From assembly GCF_001020565.1 (NCBI RefSeq), contig NZ_LDAS01000001.1, forward strand, positions 2,194,520 to 2,258,519: a stretch of 64,000 bases of DNA. The letters run 5' to 3'. Position 1 is the first letter of the stretch, and every line of letters begins with the position of its first letter. Below the pieces are notes generated by a model. The model worked only from the letters and a program-made list of their open reading frames with translations, was not told the origin of the DNA and made no database searches. Positions 54,234 through 63,967 of the stretch are shown one piece after another. The DNA comes from Maribacter thermophilus. Lineage in GTDB: Bacteria > Bacteroidota > Bacteroidia > Flavobacteriales > Flavobacteriaceae. The position numbers and the translations under genes were made by a program.

Positions 54234-55469
54234 ATGGCAAAGGAAAATTTAGAATGTTCGTTTTGTGGAAGGAAGAAACCTGAAACAAATTTGTTGATCG
54301 CAGGCTTGGACGCTCACATTTGTGATCGTTGCATAGAGCAGGCGCATGGTATAGTGGCGGAAGAATCAAGGCAAACAAAAACCAACGACCTTTCTTCAGA
54401 ACTGACCCTAAAGAAACCACAAGAGATAAAAGCTTTCTTGGACGGTTTTATTATTGGCCAAGAACGTACAAAAAAAGTAATGTCCGTTGCCGTATACAAC
54501 CACTACAAAAGACTTTTACAGCCTTCTTCCAAAGAAGATGATATTGAAATACAAAAGAGCAATATCATAATGGTGGGCCAAACAGGAACCGGAAAAACCC
54601 TTATGGCCAAGACCATTGCCAAAATGTTGAACGTACCTTTGGCCATAGTGGATGCTACTGTACTTACCGAAGCCGGCTATGTAGGTGAAGACGTAGAAAG
54701 TATCCTTACCAGATTATTACAGGCAGCAGATTACAATCTGGAAAAAGCCGAAAGAGGAATTGTCTTTATCGATGAGATAGATAAAATCGCCAGAAAAAGC
54801 GATAATCCATCCATTACACGTGATGTTTCTGGAGAAGGTGTACAACAGGGCTTGCTTAAATTATTGGAAGGAACCACGGTAAACGTACCACCTAAAGGAG
54901 GAAGAAAACATCCAGACCAAAAATTTATAGAAGTAAACACAGAAAACATTTTGTTCATAGCAGGTGGGGCCTTTGACGGCATCGAAAGAGCCATCACCAA
55001 AAGGCTTAACCTACAGGCCGTAGGTTATAGCGCCTCTAAGGCCGAGGAAAACCTGGACGAAACAAACATCTTGCAATATATTATTCCAAAAGATTTAAAG
55101 GAGTTTGGATTAATACCTGAGATAATCGGAAGATTACCGGTATTGACCCACATGAACCCTTTAGACGAGAAAACATTGCGAGCTATTCTCACAGAGCCTA
55201 AAAATGCTATCATAAAACAATATGAAAAATTGTTTGCAATGGATGATATTACTTTCACCATTACAGACCAGGCTCTTGATTACATAGTTGCCAAAGCCGT
55301 AGAGTACAAGCTTGGAGCAAGGGGACTAAGATCGCTCTGCGAGGCAATCTTCACCGATGCCATGTTTGAAATGCCAAGCACCGAAGAAACTGAATTTAAG
55401 GTAACAAAACCCTACGCCGAACAAAAATTGTCGCACGAAACAGTTAAAAAGTTAAAGGCGGTCTCCTAA
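54234..55469 (+). CDS. clpX: Clp protease ATPase subunit ClpX
   Basis: 411 residues from ATG 54234 ([11 protein letters not shown]); the frame continues to 54207, but the extra residues are not typical. The zinc-binding domain has Cys8, Cys11, Cys30 and Cys33. Walker A is [12 protein letters not shown], Walker [12 protein letters not shown], and the pore and sensor regions are normal ([22 protein letters not shown]). ClpX unfolds tagged proteins and feeds them to ClpP. Confidence 0.97.
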   Translation: MAKENLECSFCGRKKPETNLLIAGLDAHICDRCIEQAHGIVAEESRQTKTNDLSSELTLKKPQEIKAFLDGFIIGQERTKKVMSVAVYNHYKRLLQPSSKEDDIEIQKSNIIMVGQTGTGKTLMAKTIAKMLNVPLAIVDATVLTEAGYVGEDVESILTRLLQAADYNLEKAERGIVFIDEIDKIARKSDNPSITRDVSGEGVQQGLLKLLEGTTVNVPPKGGRKHPDQKFIEVNTENILFIAGGAFDGIERAITKRLNLQAVGYSASKAEENLDETNILQYIIPKDLKEFGLIPEIIGRLPVLTHMNPLDEKTLRAILTEPKNAIIKQYEKLFAMDDITFTITDQALDYIVAKAVEYKLGARGLRSLCEAIFTDAMFEMPSTEETEFKVTKPYAEQKLSHETVKKLKAVS

Positions 55470-55483
55470 TTATTAGTAGATCG

Positions 55484-56053
55484 CTAAACTACCTTTTTTT
55501 CTAGCGGCTGTTGGGGTATGGTTATATTGGTAACCTCTTTTAAAAGACTTAAACACACCTTTTTGATGATTTTTTCATCCTCATAAAGGGTATGTCCAAA
55601 ATTAGGTTGCACCTCCATTTCAATCCCTAAATTGCTTGCCCAAACCTCACTGGGCCTATTACTATCATTACCTCCGTACAACAAACTAAAAGGAACATTC
55701 GGTTTACTGTTGTCCAATCTAATTCTTGTAGCGGATATACAATACAATGATTTAACGGGAAGCCCTTTTTTTGCTGCGTTCCAGACAATGGTACCACCAG
55801 TACTAAAGGCCAAATAATAGCTAGGTGTTTTTTCTTTCTTCAACAGATGGGATACAGCTGTATCAATTCCTCCGTTTAAGAACGCTTCATGCACATTTTT
55901 CTCTGTCTGCACGGCCAAATCCAAATTTGCCAATTGCTGACTATCATAAAAAGTAATATCAAAATATTGCTGTAGATAACCAAGATATGAAGTTATCCAC
56001 AGACCCTTTTTTGCTCCCCACATGTCGGATACTATTACTAATCTTTGTGTCAT
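55484..56053 (-). CDS. Alpha/beta-hydrolase-like protein
   Basis: 189 residues, small for a hydrolase. The elbow is LAFSTGGTIVWN with Ser84. Asp130 in LLYGGNDSNRP and His154 in NFGHTLYEDE are in the right order and spacing for a Ser-Asp-His triad. The N-terminus VIVSDMWGAKKGLW carries an oxyanion-like turn. The lid domain is nearly absent. I recognise no named subfamily. It has no signal peptide. The GH3 gene lies 211 bases upstream on the same strand, so the two might be co-transcribed. Confidence 0.75.
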   Translation of the reverse strand: MTQRLVIVSDMWGAKKGLWITSYLGYLQQYFDITFYDSQQLANLDLAVQTEKNVHEAFLNGGIDTAVSHLLKKEKTPSYYLAFSTGGTIVWNAAKKGLPVKSLYCISATRIRLDNSKPNVPFSLLYGGNDSNRPSEVWASNLGIEMEVQPNFGHTLYEDEKIIKKVCLSLLKEVTNITIPQQPLEKKVV

Positions 56054-56250
56054 AATACTATTTGGTAAATTATTAATTTGGGAACTGCATTACTAAATTG
56101 ATCTATTAACGCCGAAAACGAGAATTTATTTGCTTAGAGGCAACAATTACTCGATGTAACACGGTTTTTCAATTTATAGAGAATAAGGTATATCACAAAA
56201 AACAGATATTGCAAACAGCACATTATCAGCGTATTAAACACATTTACACT

Positions 56251-56274
56251 ATCAGTTTACATCATCAGTTTACA
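56251..56274. repeat. Tandem 13-base repeat at the GH3 stop codon
   Basis: ATCAGTTTACA occurs at 56251-56261 and again at 56264-56274, with a period of 13 bases. The second copy contains the GH3 stop codon; the first is in the 3' flank. It is short and may be chance. Confidence 0.7.
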
Positions 56275-57803
56275 ACAAGGTTGCCTTTCTCTTTATTCAT
56301 AAGGAGTAGTTCTTCTAAATAGTCTCTCCGATTGGAAAGCCTAGGAATTTTATGTTGCCCTCCCAATTTATCATTCACCTTGAGCCAATCATAAAAAAGG
56401 TTCTCACGTGCTATATGCACCTTGGGCATTTTTAACGTAATATTATTGTATCGTTTTGCTTCATAATCAGAGTTCAACGATTTTAAAGCATTGTCTAAAA
56501 ATTCGGTAAAATAATCCAGGTCTTTTGGCGGTTTTCTAAATTCTATGATCCACTCATGCGCTCCTTTTTCACTACCTTCCATGAATATAGGACCCGCGGT
56601 ATAATCCTTAATTTCCGCACCCGTCTTAACACATACGGTCTTTAATGCCTCTTCGGCATTTTCGATAATCAATTCCTCTCCAAAAACATTGATATGGTGC
56701 TTGGTACGCCCGGTAACACGAATACGGTACGGATTCTTTGAAGTAAAACGAACAGTATCACCTATCTTATATCGCCATAAACCGGAATTAGTAGTAATGA
56801 CAATAGCATAGTTTTTTCCAACTTCTACTTCCCAAATAGGTATACATTGCTGATCTTCGCTTCCATAAACATCCATGGGAATAAACTCATAGAATATGCC
56901 ATAATCCAACATCAATAACAAATCATCGGCATTGTTACGGTCCTGTATGGCAAAAAAACCTTCAGAAGCATTATATATCTCGTAATACCTGAACTGTTTT
57001 CTGGGCAATAGTTTCTTATATTGTTCTTTATAAGGACTAAAACTTACGCCCCCATGAAAATAGACCTCCAAGTTTTCCCAAACCTGAAAAAGATGTTCTT
57101 TACCTGTTTCTTGCAGTACATTGTTCAACAAAACCAACATCCAAGAAGGCACCCCTGCCAAACTTGTAACATTCTCTTGCACACTTTCCTCTATAATCGC
57201 CTTTAGTTTTATTTCCCACTCACTCATAAGTGAAACTTTATTACTCGGCGTACTGCTGAATTCTGCCCACAAAGGCATATTATCTATCAATATAGCGGAT
57301 AGATCCCCAAAAAACGACCCATTGTCCTCGTAGAGTTCTTTACTGCCCCCCAACCGTAGACTCTTACCGGTAAAAAGCTGGGAGTTTTCATTATTGTTCA
57401 AATAAAGGCACAGTAAATCTTTTCCCGATTTGTAATGGCAGTCTTCCAAAGCCTCGGAACTTACCGGTATAAACTTGCTCTTTGCATTGGTGGTTCCACT
57501 ACTTTTTGCAAATAGTTTTACCGTAGTAGGCCAAAAAAGATTTTGCTCCCCTTTTCTGGTTCTTTCTATAATAGGCTCCACATCTTCATAACAGACCACG
57601 GGAACACGCTCTTTGAAAGTGCCATATGAATTAATGGATTCAAAATCATATGCACGCCCCACTTCGGTATCTTCCGCAATTTCCAATAATTGTAATAATA
57701 CTTCTTCCTGTACCTCTTCAGGATATTTCAAGAAAAGTTCTATTTGATGATAGCGCTTTTTTAACAACCAGGACGCTATTGAATTGAACAGAGGAATGGA
57801 CAT
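56265..57803 (-). CDS. GH3 family acyl-acid-amido synthetase-like protein
   Basis: 512 residues. The AMP-binding motif is SSGTTNAKSKFIPVS, followed by FHGGVSFSPYKEQY and YEIYNASEGFFAIQD in the middle, and LWRYKIGDTVRF with TGRTKHHINVFGEEL at the hinge to the C-terminal domain. This is the GH3 pattern of the adenylate-forming superfamily. Plant GH3 enzymes join amino acids to auxin or jasmonate; the bacterial members have no settled substrate. GH3 enzymes lack the usual CoA-ligase helper domains. A 13-base tandem repeat touches the stop codon. Confidence 0.92.
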   Translation of the reverse strand: MSIPLFNSIASWLLKKRYHQIELFLKYPEEVQEEVLLQLLEIAEDTEVGRAYDFESINSYGTFKERVPVVCYEDVEPIIERTRKGEQNLFWPTTVKLFAKSSGTTNAKSKFIPVSSEALEDCHYKSGKDLLCLYLNNNENSQLFTGKSLRLGGSKELYEDNGSFFGDLSAILIDNMPLWAEFSSTPSNKVSLMSEWEIKLKAIIEESVQENVTSLAGVPSWMLVLLNNVLQETGKEHLFQVWENLEVYFHGGVSFSPYKEQYKKLLPRKQFRYYEIYNASEGFFAIQDRNNADDLLLMLDYGIFYEFIPMDVYGSEDQQCIPIWEVEVGKNYAIVITTNSGLWRYKIGDTVRFTSKNPYRIRVTGRTKHHINVFGEELIIENAEEALKTVCVKTGAEIKDYTAGPIFMEGSEKGAHEWIIEFRKPPKDLDYFTEFLDNALKSLNSDYEAKRYNNITLKMPKVHIARENLFYDWLKVNDKLGGQHKIPRLSNRRDYLEELLLMNKEKGNLVVN

Positions 57804-57880
57804 TTTTTTGGGTATCTTTACGCCCTAAAAATAGGGTTTATCCCAATCATTTTCAAATTGAAATTTTAATTAGGCCATAT

Positions 57881-58675
57881 ATGCAATACGAAGGAGTCTT
57901 AAGAAAAATGGAGACCGAGCTCGATAGCCCTATTCAGTATTATTTAGTATTCGAATCAGATTTTCTGAACCTCAACCAAGTATTGGGCAAGAAGATGAAG
58001 ATAGATTTCATAAAACACCAATGCCTAAATTGCGGTAATGACCGACCTATTTACCGACAGGGCTTTTGCAAATCGTGTTTTTTCGAGATTCCGTCTGCCG
58101 GTGATTGGATCATGAGACCGGAACTAAGCAAGGCCCATTTGGATATAGAAGACCGCGATTTGGCCTATGAGAAAAAAGTACAATTACAGCCGCACATTGT
58201 CTACCTCGCCAACTCCAGCAACATAAAGGTAGGGGTTACCAGAAAATCACAGGTTCCCACAAGATGGATAGACCAAGGCGCCCATGAAGCCATCGAAATA
58301 GTTGAAGTACCCAACAGATATTTGGCAGGAATTACGGAAGTAGCACTAAAAGACCATCTTTCGGACAAAACTAATTGGCGCAAGATGCTTACGAACAATA
58401 ACGAGGACCAAGATTTGGTTGCATGGCGAAACCAACTAAAACAATACATCCCCGAAGAGGCTCTGCCCTTTTACATTACCGACAACTCAGAGACCAATCT
58501 TGAGTTTCCCGTGTTAAAATACCCCGAAAAAGTAAAAAGCTTAAATTTGGACAAAACCCCAACCTATTCAGGAACATTAATGGGCATTAAAGGCCAATAC
58601 CTCATCTTTGATGATGGCACCGTCTTTAATATTCGGGGAAACGAAGGTTATTACGTGGGTATCTCTATTATTTGA
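57881..58675 (+). CDS. DUF2797 family zinc-binding protein
   Basis: 264 residues. The N-terminal four-Cys cluster is CLNCGNDRP and GFCKSCFFE (about residues 47-70), as expected for DUF2797. It is followed by VYLANSSNIKVGVTRKSQVPTRWIDQGA and a typical C-terminal DDGTVFNIRGNEGYYVGISI. The family has an odd tRNA- or nucleotide-like zinc domain and unknown role. It is divergent from the GH3 gene and its last 8 bases overlap the convergent AsmA-like gene. Confidence 0.92.
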   Translation: MQYEGVLRKMETELDSPIQYYLVFESDFLNLNQVLGKKMKIDFIKHQCLNCGNDRPIYRQGFCKSCFFEIPSAGDWIMRPELSKAHLDIEDRDLAYEKKVQLQPHIVYLANSSNIKVGVTRKSQVPTRWIDQGAHEAIEIVEVPNRYLAGITEVALKDHLSDKTNWRKMLTNNNEDQDLVAWRNQLKQYIPEEALPFYITDNSETNLEFPVLKYPEKVKSLNLDKTPTYSGTLMGIKGQYLIFDDGTVFNIRGNEGYYVGISII

Positions 58676-61418
58676 TGGAGTCTTTTTTTGTTTCTGTTTC
58701 ACTTGTTTTTTTCTTACCGAACAAGCCCCCGAGAATATCTTTGGCAGCCTCTTTGACGGCCTCCTCTTTTTTTGGTGTTGTTGCGGTGGTATCGGCACTT
58801 GATGTAGCCGTATCAGATTTTTTAGTGGCTCCTAAAATATTACCCAACACTTCTTTGGCATCCGTTTTACCATTATTGCCAGAGGTAGAATCCTTTTCGG
58901 TATTATTGGATAAGATACCCCCTATTAAATCTTTGGCCTTATCTTTTCCCGTACTGATAAGTTTTTGCTTCTGTACCTCTATCAATTGATTGGTCAAATT
59001 CTTTACCCCAGAAGTCAAATCTGTGGTCACCTCCGGACTATTATACATTCCTCCAATATTGGCGGTTACTGGAATGGTTAAGCCATCTAAAGAACTATCA
59101 TCTATCTTGGCAATTAAATCAGTTATTTCTTTACCCAAATATTTGGCAGGCACCTCTAAGGTCGCCTTATAATTCATTTTTTGGTCAAAAGTGTGGTTAC
59201 CGTCAACATTAATGGCTATGTCTTTATAATTAATGGTAAACGGCTTCACAGAAACCAATCCGTCCTTAAAAGACAATTTCGTCTTTAGTTCCTTAAGGTT
59301 CAATTGTTCCAAATCAAGAAAATCCAACTTGCTATCCAGAGCTGTTAACATGGGCGCCTTTTCTGCACTTATTTCCCTTGTTAAAATATCAGCAAGTATA
59401 TCACCGCTTAGAGACAAAAGGTCTGGAGAAAAATCATCGGTCAAATTTCCGGAGAGGGAAATATCGGAACTAAAAGTTCCTTTTATAATTTGCGCAACCG
59501 GAGCCAACACCTTAAAAAGCTCCAAAGCCTCAAAAGTCTCGCTGATCTTCAACTGGTCCATTCCCAATTTCATGGCAAACGTAGGGGTATCGGCCTTAGT
59601 GGAAACCTCTCCGCTAAAAGCAACTTGCCCATCGAATAAAGACGAGGTCATATTGCTCAACGTGGCTTTTTCATCTTTGATCTTCAAGTTTCCTTTTACG
59701 TTCTTCAACGTAATATCATCATACAATACCGTATTGGCCGATGCAACAAAGGTGGCATCTAAAAAAGAAGGTATCTTAATTTTTTCTGTTGTTGAGTCCG
59801 AGGAACCGGTTTCCTCCTCACCACTTTCCGCTTGTGGAGCTTCCTCTACCATAAAATCGCTCAAGGCAAAGGTATTGGAGTCTAGATTAAAATTACCCTC
59901 TATATTCTCATCATTGAAAAAATAGCCCAAGAAATTATTAACAACACCCGTCACTTTAAAATCGGTCTTACCGGTAGAACCGTCTAATTCTTTCAAAGTC
60001 ACCGTTTTCGGATTAAAACTGACAGAAGTAGTTTTTAAAACCACAGGATTGGGCATTTCTTCCGATTTATACTCAAAATCGCTCAAGGTCATTTGTCCCT
60101 CGGTCCTGGTATTTTCATACTGCTTTTTTTCCAAGGTTTCCATATCAAAGGCAGTACTAATATCGGCATCTAAAAGTCCTTTTAAACTAAGTCCCTCTGG
60201 CACAGGATATGCCTTTTCTAAATTAGCTAAATTCATCTTGCCATCCATATGGGCATTTACATGTGTATTGCCCATGAGCTGCGTTATTTTTGAGGTAAGG
60301 TTAAACTTGTCTTCATCGATCATAAAAGATGCCTTGTTAATATCCACGTAAGTATCTTCCACGATACCTGAGGTATTATTGATAGCTACATCTATGAAAA
60401 TATTTCTTACCGATTTTGGCAAGTCGGGATACTTAAAAGAAGCATTGTCCGAATTGATCGTAATATTGAATTTAGGAATATGCTCTTCATCCACGACCCC
60501 TTCAAACTTACCTTGCACCTCAAAATTACCGGTGGTAGTAACATTGGCTATATCTTTTGAATATGCCTCTGGAATAACTGCCAAGAAGTTTTTAAAATCG
60601 GACGAAGGTGTTTTAAAACTGATATCTACCTCTTGGTTATCATCGTTCATTTTAATAAAACCATCGAATACCAAAGGAAGTTGATTCAACAGCGCTTCGT
60701 TCTTTAAGAAAGAATACTTGTTCTCTTTTAGATCTATACCTATCAAGGCATCCAATTGTATTTTGTTATTGTTCAAATAATTGGCGCTATCCATTTCAAA
60801 TGACACCAAGGCATCGGTATGCGTATCCAACTCAGAGGTCTCCAACGACAAATCTCCTTTTCCCCGGTGGTTCATATCGGTAATACCCAAATGAATACCT
60901 GTAGATAAATCATCGTAAAATATTTTTGTGTTGGTTATTTCGTACGATTCCATATTAAAAGAAAAACCATCGGTCGAAGAAGACTCCGCATCAGAAGAAG
61001 TTCCAGAACCAGTCTCTTTGGCTATGTCATAATTTGCATTTTCATTCTTATCCACTTTAATCTGAAGCAAAGCATCTCCTATTGCAATATTTTTTATCGA
61101 AATTGGCTCATCACCACTCTTTAACAATTGCATTAGCCCCATGGACAGCGAAACCTCTTTTGCCGCAAACAAAGTATCACCTTCAAAAGGCTGCCTATTG
61201 ACCATACTTACATCTTTTAGACGGACTTCAGCATTTGGAAAACTACGGATCAGACTTAAGCTTGCATCCGAAAAATCGAAGTCGGCGTTCACCGAGTTGT
61301 TTACGTTGGTTTTTAGAATATCACCGATCTTGGCTTCAAGAAAAAAGGGTATGGCCACCAACAGCCCAATTACCAATAAAAACAAGACCCCTACGATCTT
61401 TAAAATCTTCTTTTTCAT
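58668..61418 (-). CDS. AsmA-family protein
   Basis: 916 residues. A single N-terminal membrane anchor (IVGVLFLLVIGLLVAIPFF) is followed by the AsmA start IGDILKTNVNNSV and a long repetitive beta-helix body of the type now known from bridge-like lipid-transfer proteins. The AsmA C-terminal region is LEQLNLKELKTKLSFKDG with VKPFTINYKDIAINVDGNHTF. The last 90 residues are low-complexity Lys/Ser/Thr/Ala and contain a short motif repeated three times (see findings). AsmA-like proteins move phospholipids to the outer membrane in Proteobacteria. The gene overlaps the DUF2797 gene by 8 bases. Confidence 0.88.
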   Translation of the reverse strand: MKKKILKIVGVLFLLVIGLLVAIPFFLEAKIGDILKTNVNNSVNADFDFSDASLSLIRSFPNAEVRLKDVSMVNRQPFEGDTLFAAKEVSLSMGLMQLLKSGDEPISIKNIAIGDALLQIKVDKNENANYDIAKETGSGTSSDAESSSTDGFSFNMESYEITNTKIFYDDLSTGIHLGITDMNHRGKGDLSLETSELDTHTDALVSFEMDSANYLNNNKIQLDALIGIDLKENKYSFLKNEALLNQLPLVFDGFIKMNDDNQEVDISFKTPSSDFKNFLAVIPEAYSKDIANVTTTGNFEVQGKFEGVVDEEHIPKFNITINSDNASFKYPDLPKSVRNIFIDVAINNTSGIVEDTYVDINKASFMIDEDKFNLTSKITQLMGNTHVNAHMDGKMNLANLEKAYPVPEGLSLKGLLDADISTAFDMETLEKKQYENTRTEGQMTLSDFEYKSEEMPNPVVLKTTSVSFNPKTVTLKELDGSTGKTDFKVTGVVNNFLGYFFNDENIEGNFNLDSNTFALSDFMVEEAPQAESGEEETGSSDSTTEKIKIPSFLDATFVASANTVLYDDITLKNVKGNLKIKDEKATLSNMTSSLFDGQVAFSGEVSTKADTPTFAMKLGMDQLKISETFEALELFKVLAPVAQIIKGTFSSDISLSGNLTDDFSPDLLSLSGDILADILTREISAEKAPMLTALDSKLDFLDLEQLNLKELKTKLSFKDGLVSVKPFTINYKDIAINVDGNHTFDQKMNYKATLEVPAKYLGKEITDLIAKIDDSSLDGLTIPVTANIGGMYNSPEVTTDLTSGVKNLTNQLIEVQKQKLISTGKDKAKDLIGGILSNNTEKDSTSGNNGKTDAKEVLGNILGATKKSDTATSSADTTATTPKKEEAVKEAAKDILGGLFGKKKTSETETKKDSIK

Positions 61419-61462
61419 AATTACAATGTGTATGTGATAAAAACAGAAAAATCAGCTTTATA

Positions 61463-62173
61463 TTATGCGTCCAAATCAATTTCTTGATTCACTGATAATT
61501 TAAAGCGTTTTCTTATTATATATACGAAGAAGTATAGAAAAGGGGTGTCTAAAAGTGCTATAATTATCTTAAAAATAAATCCGCTGATCACAAGACCCGT
61601 GAATCTACCCCATGGTATCTCTCCAAAAGAGCACAAAAGAAACACTACCGTAAAGGTATCTATGAGTTGAGAAGAAAACGTAGAAAAGTTATTCCTCAGC
61701 CAAAGATATTTTCCCTTTGTAAGGTTTTTCCAAAAATGATATATCTGTATATCTACGAACTGAGCCAATAAATAGGCCATCATAGAGGCAAAAACCGCTA
61801 TAATGGTATTACCGAACACCGAAGTAAACAAATCATCGTTTACCGGTGACCATGAGGTTGCGGGCACCACATTGCCAGTGTAAACGATGAGCAACGAAAA
61901 GAAGGACGCAAAAATACCCGCTACCACTATCTGGTTCGCCTTTTTCTTACCAAAGATTTCGGATATTAAATCGGTTATCAAAAAAGTTATGGGATAAGGC
62001 AGCACCCCTACGGATATTTCAAACAAAGGAGCTCCAAAAATTGTGACATCACCAAAGGGATTCCAGTAAAAGAATTTTTGAAATATTAAATTGGAAACCA
62101 CTAAAGAGGTTATAAAAAGCGCCCCCAAATACAAATATATTCTACGGGCCAACAATTTATCCTTGTGGAGCAT
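61463..62173 (-). CDS. Queuosine precursor transporter (YhhQ/VUT family)
   Basis: 236 residues with six membrane helices. Family marks are LFITSLVVSNLIFQKFF, VGVLPYPITFLITDLISEIFGKKKANQIV and QLIDTFTVVFLLCSFGEIPW. The family imports the queuosine precursors preQ0/preQ1. The start is one base past the sppA stop, so the two genes are one unit. No other queuosine gene is in the window. Confidence 0.93.
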   Translation of the reverse strand: MLHKDKLLARRIYLYLGALFITSLVVSNLIFQKFFYWNPFGDVTIFGAPLFEISVGVLPYPITFLITDLISEIFGKKKANQIVVAGIFASFFSLLIVYTGNVVPATSWSPVNDDLFTSVFGNTIIAVFASMMAYLLAQFVDIQIYHFWKNLTKGKYLWLRNNFSTFSSQLIDTFTVVFLLCSFGEIPWGRFTGLVISGFIFKIIIALLDTPFLYFFVYIIRKRFKLSVNQEIDLDA

Positions 62174-62174
62174 T

Positions 62175-63935
62175 CTAGTTTATGTTTAAAGTAAAGGGCA
62201 TTCTAGCCTGTACCCCTTTTTGGTTCATGATAGCCTGCACCTCTTTTAGCACGTTATAAGCTTTGTCCCCTATTTCTTCCCTGATAAGGTTGTTTTTTGT
62301 TTTCGCGGTAGCACCCGAAAAATCTTCCATAAACCTCTCAAAGCTAGACTTATACCTTGGAAATTTTTTAATACCATAGGTTTCTGCCCCGGCCATGTTG
62401 GCTGCTTCCGATATGGCATCCTCCAAAGTTCCCAGTTCGTCTACAAGCCCCAAGCGCATAGCATCGGCACCGCTCCAAACCCTTCCTTGTGCCACACTAT
62501 CGGCCTGTGCCATAGAAATATTTCTGCCGGCGGCTACCCTACTTAAAAAAGTATTGTAGGTCACCTCTATACTCTCTTGCACCTGATTTCTAAAGGCATC
62601 GCTCATAGGTTCGAACAATGAATAATCTACAGAGTTCTTATTGGTACCCACCTGCTCTGCGTTGATACCTATATCCGTTGCAAGACCATTAATATTCGGC
62701 ACGGTACCAAACACCCCTATAGATCCTGTAATCGTCGTAGGTTCAGCAAATATTTTATCGGCACCTGCCGCGATATAATATCCACCAGATGCAGCTACAT
62801 CACCCATAGATACCACTACAGGTTTCTTTTCCTTGGCCAGTTCTACTTCTCTCCAAATAATATCGGAAGTAAGCGCACTACCACCCGGCGAATTTACCCT
62901 TAAAACTATGGCTTTTACCTCATCATCTTCTTTTGCCTTTATCAATGCTTCGTTTATTAAACCTTGGCCTATTATGTCCGGACCTCCTTCTCCATACAAA
63001 ATCTCTCCTTGCGCAAATATTACGGCAATTTTATCGCTTCCTGTCTTAAGCTTTTTACTGTTAGAATATTTAGTATAATCCTCTAAAGCAATATAGTTCA
63101 CATCCATATTTTCCCCTGCGGACAATAAGCTAGCAATTCTACCTTCATATTCATCATAAAAAAGAATATTATCTATCAACCCATTTTCTTTTGCATATTT
63201 TGGCAACCTGCCCCCCAAGGTATCGGCGATAACATTCAGGTTTTGCATGGTAATACCTCTATCTTCCGAAATATCGGAAAGCATGGAATTCCACAAAGAC
63301 TGTATCAACTCTTTGATCTGCGTTCTATTTGCATCGCTCATTTGATTTTCCAGATAAGGTTCTACGGCACTTTTATACTTACCATGGCGCACTACCTCCA
63401 TTTTAATACCTGTTTTCTCCTGAAGATCTTTATAATATAAAACTTCCGAAGACAACCCCTTAAAATCCAACACCCCTACGGGATTCATAAAAACCGAATC
63501 GGCCACACTTGACAAATAGTAGTCTTTTTGCGAATAAAAATCACCATAGGCAAATACGAACTTACCTGATGCCTTAAAATCTTTTAAGACCTTTCGTAAA
63601 GTCTGGGTTTGTGACAGACCTGCAAGAATAAAATTATTATTGATGCTTATACCCTTGATACGCTCATCGTTCTTTGCCACTTTTATGGCGTGCAAAATTT
63701 CATCCAATCCTTGAGACTCCTCGAATATTCCAGAAAAGGGGTCCGATTCACCGCTACCGGTATAATCGGAAATAGGACGTTGCAACTGTATCTCCAACAC
63801 TGAATTGTCTTTCACCGCCACAACATCTTCACCACTCCCCAATAGACTCACCAATACCAAAAACATGACAAAGACAATACCAAAAGCAAATAAGCTTCCT
63901 AGTATGGATGCCAAAAAATTTCTCAAAAAGTTCAT
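62175..63935 (-). CDS. sppA: Signal peptide peptidase SppA, 67K type
   Basis: 586 residues with an N-terminal membrane anchor (LASILGSLFAFGIVFVMFLVLVSLL). It is the long tandem form. The catalytic Lys lies in VRHGKYKSAVEPY in the first half and the Ser in VAASGGYYIAAGAD in the second; ITGSIGVFGTVPN follows. SppA digests cleaved signal peptides in the membrane. The gene precedes the queuosine transporter with only one base between. The exact -7 box TATCTTTG (minus strand, plus positions 63960-63967) is upstream. Confidence 0.95.
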   Translation of the reverse strand: MNFLRNFLASILGSLFAFGIVFVMFLVLVSLLGSGEDVVAVKDNSVLEIQLQRPISDYTGSGESDPFSGIFEESQGLDEILHAIKVAKNDERIKGISINNNFILAGLSQTQTLRKVLKDFKASGKFVFAYGDFYSQKDYYLSSVADSVFMNPVGVLDFKGLSSEVLYYKDLQEKTGIKMEVVRHGKYKSAVEPYLENQMSDANRTQIKELIQSLWNSMLSDISEDRGITMQNLNVIADTLGGRLPKYAKENGLIDNILFYDEYEGRIASLLSAGENMDVNYIALEDYTKYSNSKKLKTGSDKIAVIFAQGEILYGEGGPDIIGQGLINEALIKAKEDDEVKAIVLRVNSPGGSALTSDIIWREVELAKEKKPVVVSMGDVAASGGYYIAAGADKIFAEPTTITGSIGVFGTVPNINGLATDIGINAEQVGTNKNSVDYSLFEPMSDAFRNQVQESIEVTYNTFLSRVAAGRNISMAQADSVAQGRVWSGADAMRLGLVDELGTLEDAISEAANMAGAETYGIKKFPRYKSSFERFMEDFSGATAKTKNNLIREEIGDKAYNVLKEVQAIMNQKGVQARMPFTLNIN

Positions 63936-63959
63936 GCAACATCAATTTTTATTAGCCGA

Positions 63960-63967
63960 CAAAGATA
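63960..63967 (-). promoter_or_regulatory. Putative -7 box of sppA
   Basis: On the minus strand TATCTTTG matches the Bacteroidota -7 consensus exactly, about 25 bases before the sppA ATG. No clear TTG is at the usual distance upstream, and the window ends 33 bases beyond it. Confidence 0.45.

Noticed and set aside
59233-59925. A 230-codon open frame on the plus strand inside the AsmA-like gene.
   Set aside because: It is fully antisense to a well supported gene and its Ser/Lys/Leu-rich composition is what the opposite strand of such a gene gives.
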